Of a DNA stretch of 8,034 bases, positions 6,149-8,034 are shown in pieces. The stretch spans positions 1-8,034 of the forward strand of contig DCIQ01000052.1 of NCBI GenBank assembly GCA_002317435.1, written 5' to 3'. The translations under genes and the position numbers were made by a program. Numbering within the stretch: position 1 is the first letter of the stretch; every line of letters starts with the position of its first letter. The DNA comes from Bacteroidales bacterium UBA1722 (GTDB lineage: Bacteria > Bacteroidota > Bacteroidia > Bacteroidales > UBA932). The notes under the pieces were generated by a model that saw only the letters and a program-made list of their open reading frames with translations, did not search any database and was not told where the DNA came from.

Positions 6149-8034
6149 TTCGCGTGTTCTTTTAAGTATTTCTTCTTCTGCAAGGCACCCATCTCCTTAG
6201 TTATGATATCGGAATCCAGAACTGATATGTACTCCACTCCGGTCTCAAGTTTGACATCGCCGCCGACAGTTCTGACGTATGGAGTGAGATGGGTGTATTT
6301 GTACCCGGAATTACTGCCCACTTTGTTCTCGTCCAGATAGAAAATGCTGATCGAGAGCTTCCCTCCTCCACAGACACCGATACGGTCACCGGGAAGCACA
6401 TAACCGCCTGCACCCACACAAGCATCATCCACATTCATATAGGCTGCGAAAGTGCCGTCCGCGTGGTAAATCAGAACAGACCTTTCATCATCTGTCAGGC
6501 AGACTCTTCCTCCCCTCATGGCATAAACCGGATCGCCGACATTCATCAAAACGGCGAAGCTGCGATATTTTTCCCGTTCGTCAGGGATAAGTGAGACCTT
6601 AGTCCCGGGTGCCACCGGCAGGGCATACGGGAACTTATAGTTCACATTGGAAATGACATTGCCTCTGAAATAATAATATCGGAATTCACGTTGCAGATTC
6701 CAATGACCGTTATCAAAATCTCCCTTTCCGGGATTCACCCTGATTATTCTACCGTTATCGATTCTGATAGTATAGGGGCAATGGTCGATATTGGTACATA
6801 CCATCACCTCCTTGTCATTATTTGCATCCATCTTGTTCTCCCGTGTTTCATAGTCAAGAGTCAATGGAGACTGGTCCAAATGGAGGATTGCACTCAGATT
6901 GTCCGCCTTGCCGAAATACGCGGGAAGCGGCACCGTATCGGCCGGAGATACCTCCTGTACATCATCCGCCGATTCCGATTTATCCTGTTCCTGAGGAGAA
7001 TCTTCCTGCCGCGGTTCTTCCTGCCGCGGTTCTTCCTGTTCCATCACTTCCTGCCGGTCCTCCTGCCTTTCATCCTGAATTTCCTGCTTCTCTTCCATCG
7101 AAAACTCAGGATTCAATACGGAACTGAACGAGTATTTCTTTTTCTCCGCCATCACACTCTCCTGAGTCCTTCCAGGAGGAAATAACTGAGAATATGCCTG
7201 AGTGACATCCGTCCTGTTGGCAGCGATAATCGCCCAGTCTCTGTCAGAAATGACACCTTCGCCTCCCGCATAGTACAGTTTATGCGCCAGCCGGATACCG
7301 ATATTTGATGAAGAGACGGCAGTCTGGGCTTTCTGTGAAGGAAACTTTGAATATACGAGCCTGCCGCCTTCATAACATTCCCAGGCGAAACAGGATCCCG
7401 TGTTCACATTGTTATAGACCACCAGACCGGTAAACTCGTCACCGGCGGAAAGACCGGCTTTCGGGACTACGCTCACCTCACTCTGTTTGAATCTGCTGCT
7501 GTCATCCAGCAATTTCGTCATCACCAGTCTTCTGCCGACATCCGGACAATCCTTACCCGAGTATTTCGCTGAAGTGTTCAGTTCCGGAACGAAAGGCACA
7601 CAACAGGTAATGGAACCCTTATCCTTCGCCACCGCACAGACAGCCTGTTTCCATCGCGGACAGATTCCAGCCGGCCAGAGTGAATTCTCGGGAACATCGG
7701 AGACAGGCTGAAATGCACTTTCAAAAAAAGCCCGGAACTCCCTTATGACTGGAGCACTGACGGATTTCTTTTCGACGATGAAACTTCTGATGATATCTCC
7801 GTATACGGAGAGCCGGATTTCGGTTTCGCCACCTTCTATCATACAGTGATAAATGTCATGTTTCCCGTAAGATTCGACTTGTTCGAACCGGCATACGGTG
7901 TTCCGGCAGATTTCAGAGAAACGGTCACCTACGGTTATGCTGTCGGATTTGTGTACATACAGGGCGAAACCTTCCGACATGACGTTCAGCGACGACAGGC
8001 GATCATTCATGAACGAAAAGTAGTCATCACCATA
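6145..8034 (-). CDS. Large protein with degenerate M23 (LytM)-like C-terminal domain, 5' end open at window edge
   Basis: From the Met at 8010 there are 621 residues, but the frame stays open to 8034 and that Met lacks a signal peptide, so the true start is probably outside. Residue numbers count from that Met. Residues 1-300 resemble nothing I recognise and hold about ten cysteines. Residues about 303-352 are a Glu/Gln-rich low-complexity linker. From about 443 (FRYYYFRGNV) the protein follows Bacteroidetes M23 peptidases: FPYALPV, VGDPVYAMRGG at 491-501, LIYHADGTFAAYMNV, a VLPGDRIGVCGG turn, and a PYVRTVGGDVKLETGVEY tail. The usual metal-binding His and Asp are absent around 477-490, the catalytic His is Asn526, and the HxH motif is Ser553-Ile-Ser555. 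It is therefore probably a non-catalytic binding or regulatory protein. It is coupled to the downstream zinc peptidase by a 4-base overlap, which suggests joint function. Gene certain; M23-like fold likely; function unknown. Confidence 0.8.
   Translation of the reverse strand, partial: YGDDYFSFMNDRLSSLNVMSEGFALYVHKSDSITVGDRFSEICRNTVCRFEQVESYGKHDIYHCMIEGGETEIRLSVYGDIIRSFIVEKKSVSAPVIREFRAFFESAFQPVSDVPENSLWPAGICPRWKQAVCAVAKDKGSITCCVPFVPELNTSAKYSGKDCPDVGRRLVMTKLLDDSSRFKQSEVSVVPKAGLSAGDEFTGLVVYNNVNTGSCFAWECYEGGRLVYSKFPSQKAQTAVSSSNIGIRLAHKLYYAGGEGVISDRDWAIIAANRTDVTQAYSQLFPPGRTQESVMAEKKKYSFSSVLNPEFSMEEKQEIQDERQEDRQEVMEQEEPRQEEPRQEDSPQEQDKSESADDVQEVSPADTVPLPAYFGKADNLSAILHLDQSPLTLDYETRENKMDANNDKEVMVCTNIDHCPYTIRIDNGRIIRVNPGKGDFDNGHWNLQREFRYYYFRGNVISNVNYKFPYALPVAPGTKVSLIPDEREKYRSFAVLMNVGDPVYAMRGGRVCLTDDERSVLIYHADGTFAAYMNVDDACVGAGGYVLPGDRIGVCGGGKLSISIFYLDENKVGSNSGYKYTHLTPYVRTVGGDVKLETGVEYISVLDSDIITKEMGALQKKKYLKEHAK
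7001..7038. repeat. 15-bp in-frame tandem repeat, about 2.5 copies
   Basis: The unit TCTTCCTGCCGCGGT occurs at 7001-7015 and 7016-7030 without mismatch, followed by a partial copy at 7031-7038. On the coding minus strand it gives two EEPRQ units followed by a variant, within the Glu/Gln-rich linker. As 15 is a multiple of 3, slippage would lengthen or shorten the linker without breaking the frame. Confidence 0.85.

Noticed and set aside
6691..7185. Plus-strand open frame rich in Leu/Phe/Arg opposite the Glu/Gln-rich linker
   Set aside because: It is the complement of the low-complexity coding repeat; no start context, family or promoter supports it.
8008..8010. ATG at 8010 as the definite start of the pseudo-M23 gene
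   Set aside because: The frame is open for eight more codons to the window edge and the Met is not followed by a signal peptide, so the gene is treated as 5' partial.

Overview
The window looks like part of a Bacteroidetes chromosome, most likely order Bacteroidales. The evidence is a cydA–cydB pair preceded by a DUF4492-type small membrane protein, -7 boxes that match the Bacteroidetes consensus TAnnTTTG in both directions of the central intergenic region, little use of Shine-Dalgarno sequences, and a TonB-dependent receptor. Genus and species cannot be read from the sequence.

Layout. Positions 1-2226 (minus strand) hold almost all of a TonB-dependent outer-membrane receptor; only its last few residues lie beyond the left edge. 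Positions 2227-2449 are a divergent promoter region with a -7 box for each side, an imperfect dyad over the receptor promoter, a perfect 16-bp palindrome in the cyd promoter, and a stem-loop at the start of the predicted cyd leader. Positions 2450-5356 (plus strand) are a compact operon: an 81-residue DUF4492-like single-span membrane protein, cydA and cydB. Together they should make a cytochrome bd quinol oxidase for microaerobic respiration or oxygen scavenging. Positions 5360-8034 (minus strand) are a translationally coupled pair facing the cyd operon. The upstream gene, open at the right edge, encodes a large protein with a Glu/Gln-rich linker and a C-terminal M23 (LytM)-like fold that has lost its zinc and catalytic residues. 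The downstream gene encodes a secreted HEXXH zinc peptidase of the peptidase-MA type.

How the parts relate. The small protein, CydA and CydB are expected to form one membrane complex. The receptor and the oxidase share a promoter region and might share a signal such as iron, haem or oxygen, but that is inference. Only 3 bp separate the stop codons of cydB and the peptidase gene, so cyd transcripts must end inside the opposing gene. A perfect 14-bp inverted repeat there, about 60 bases past the cydB stop, is the obvious candidate. The least explained part is the pseudo-M23 plus zinc-peptidase pair. No RNA genes, insertion sequences, CRISPR arrays or attachment sites were seen, and no stretch over 300 bases lacks a gene.
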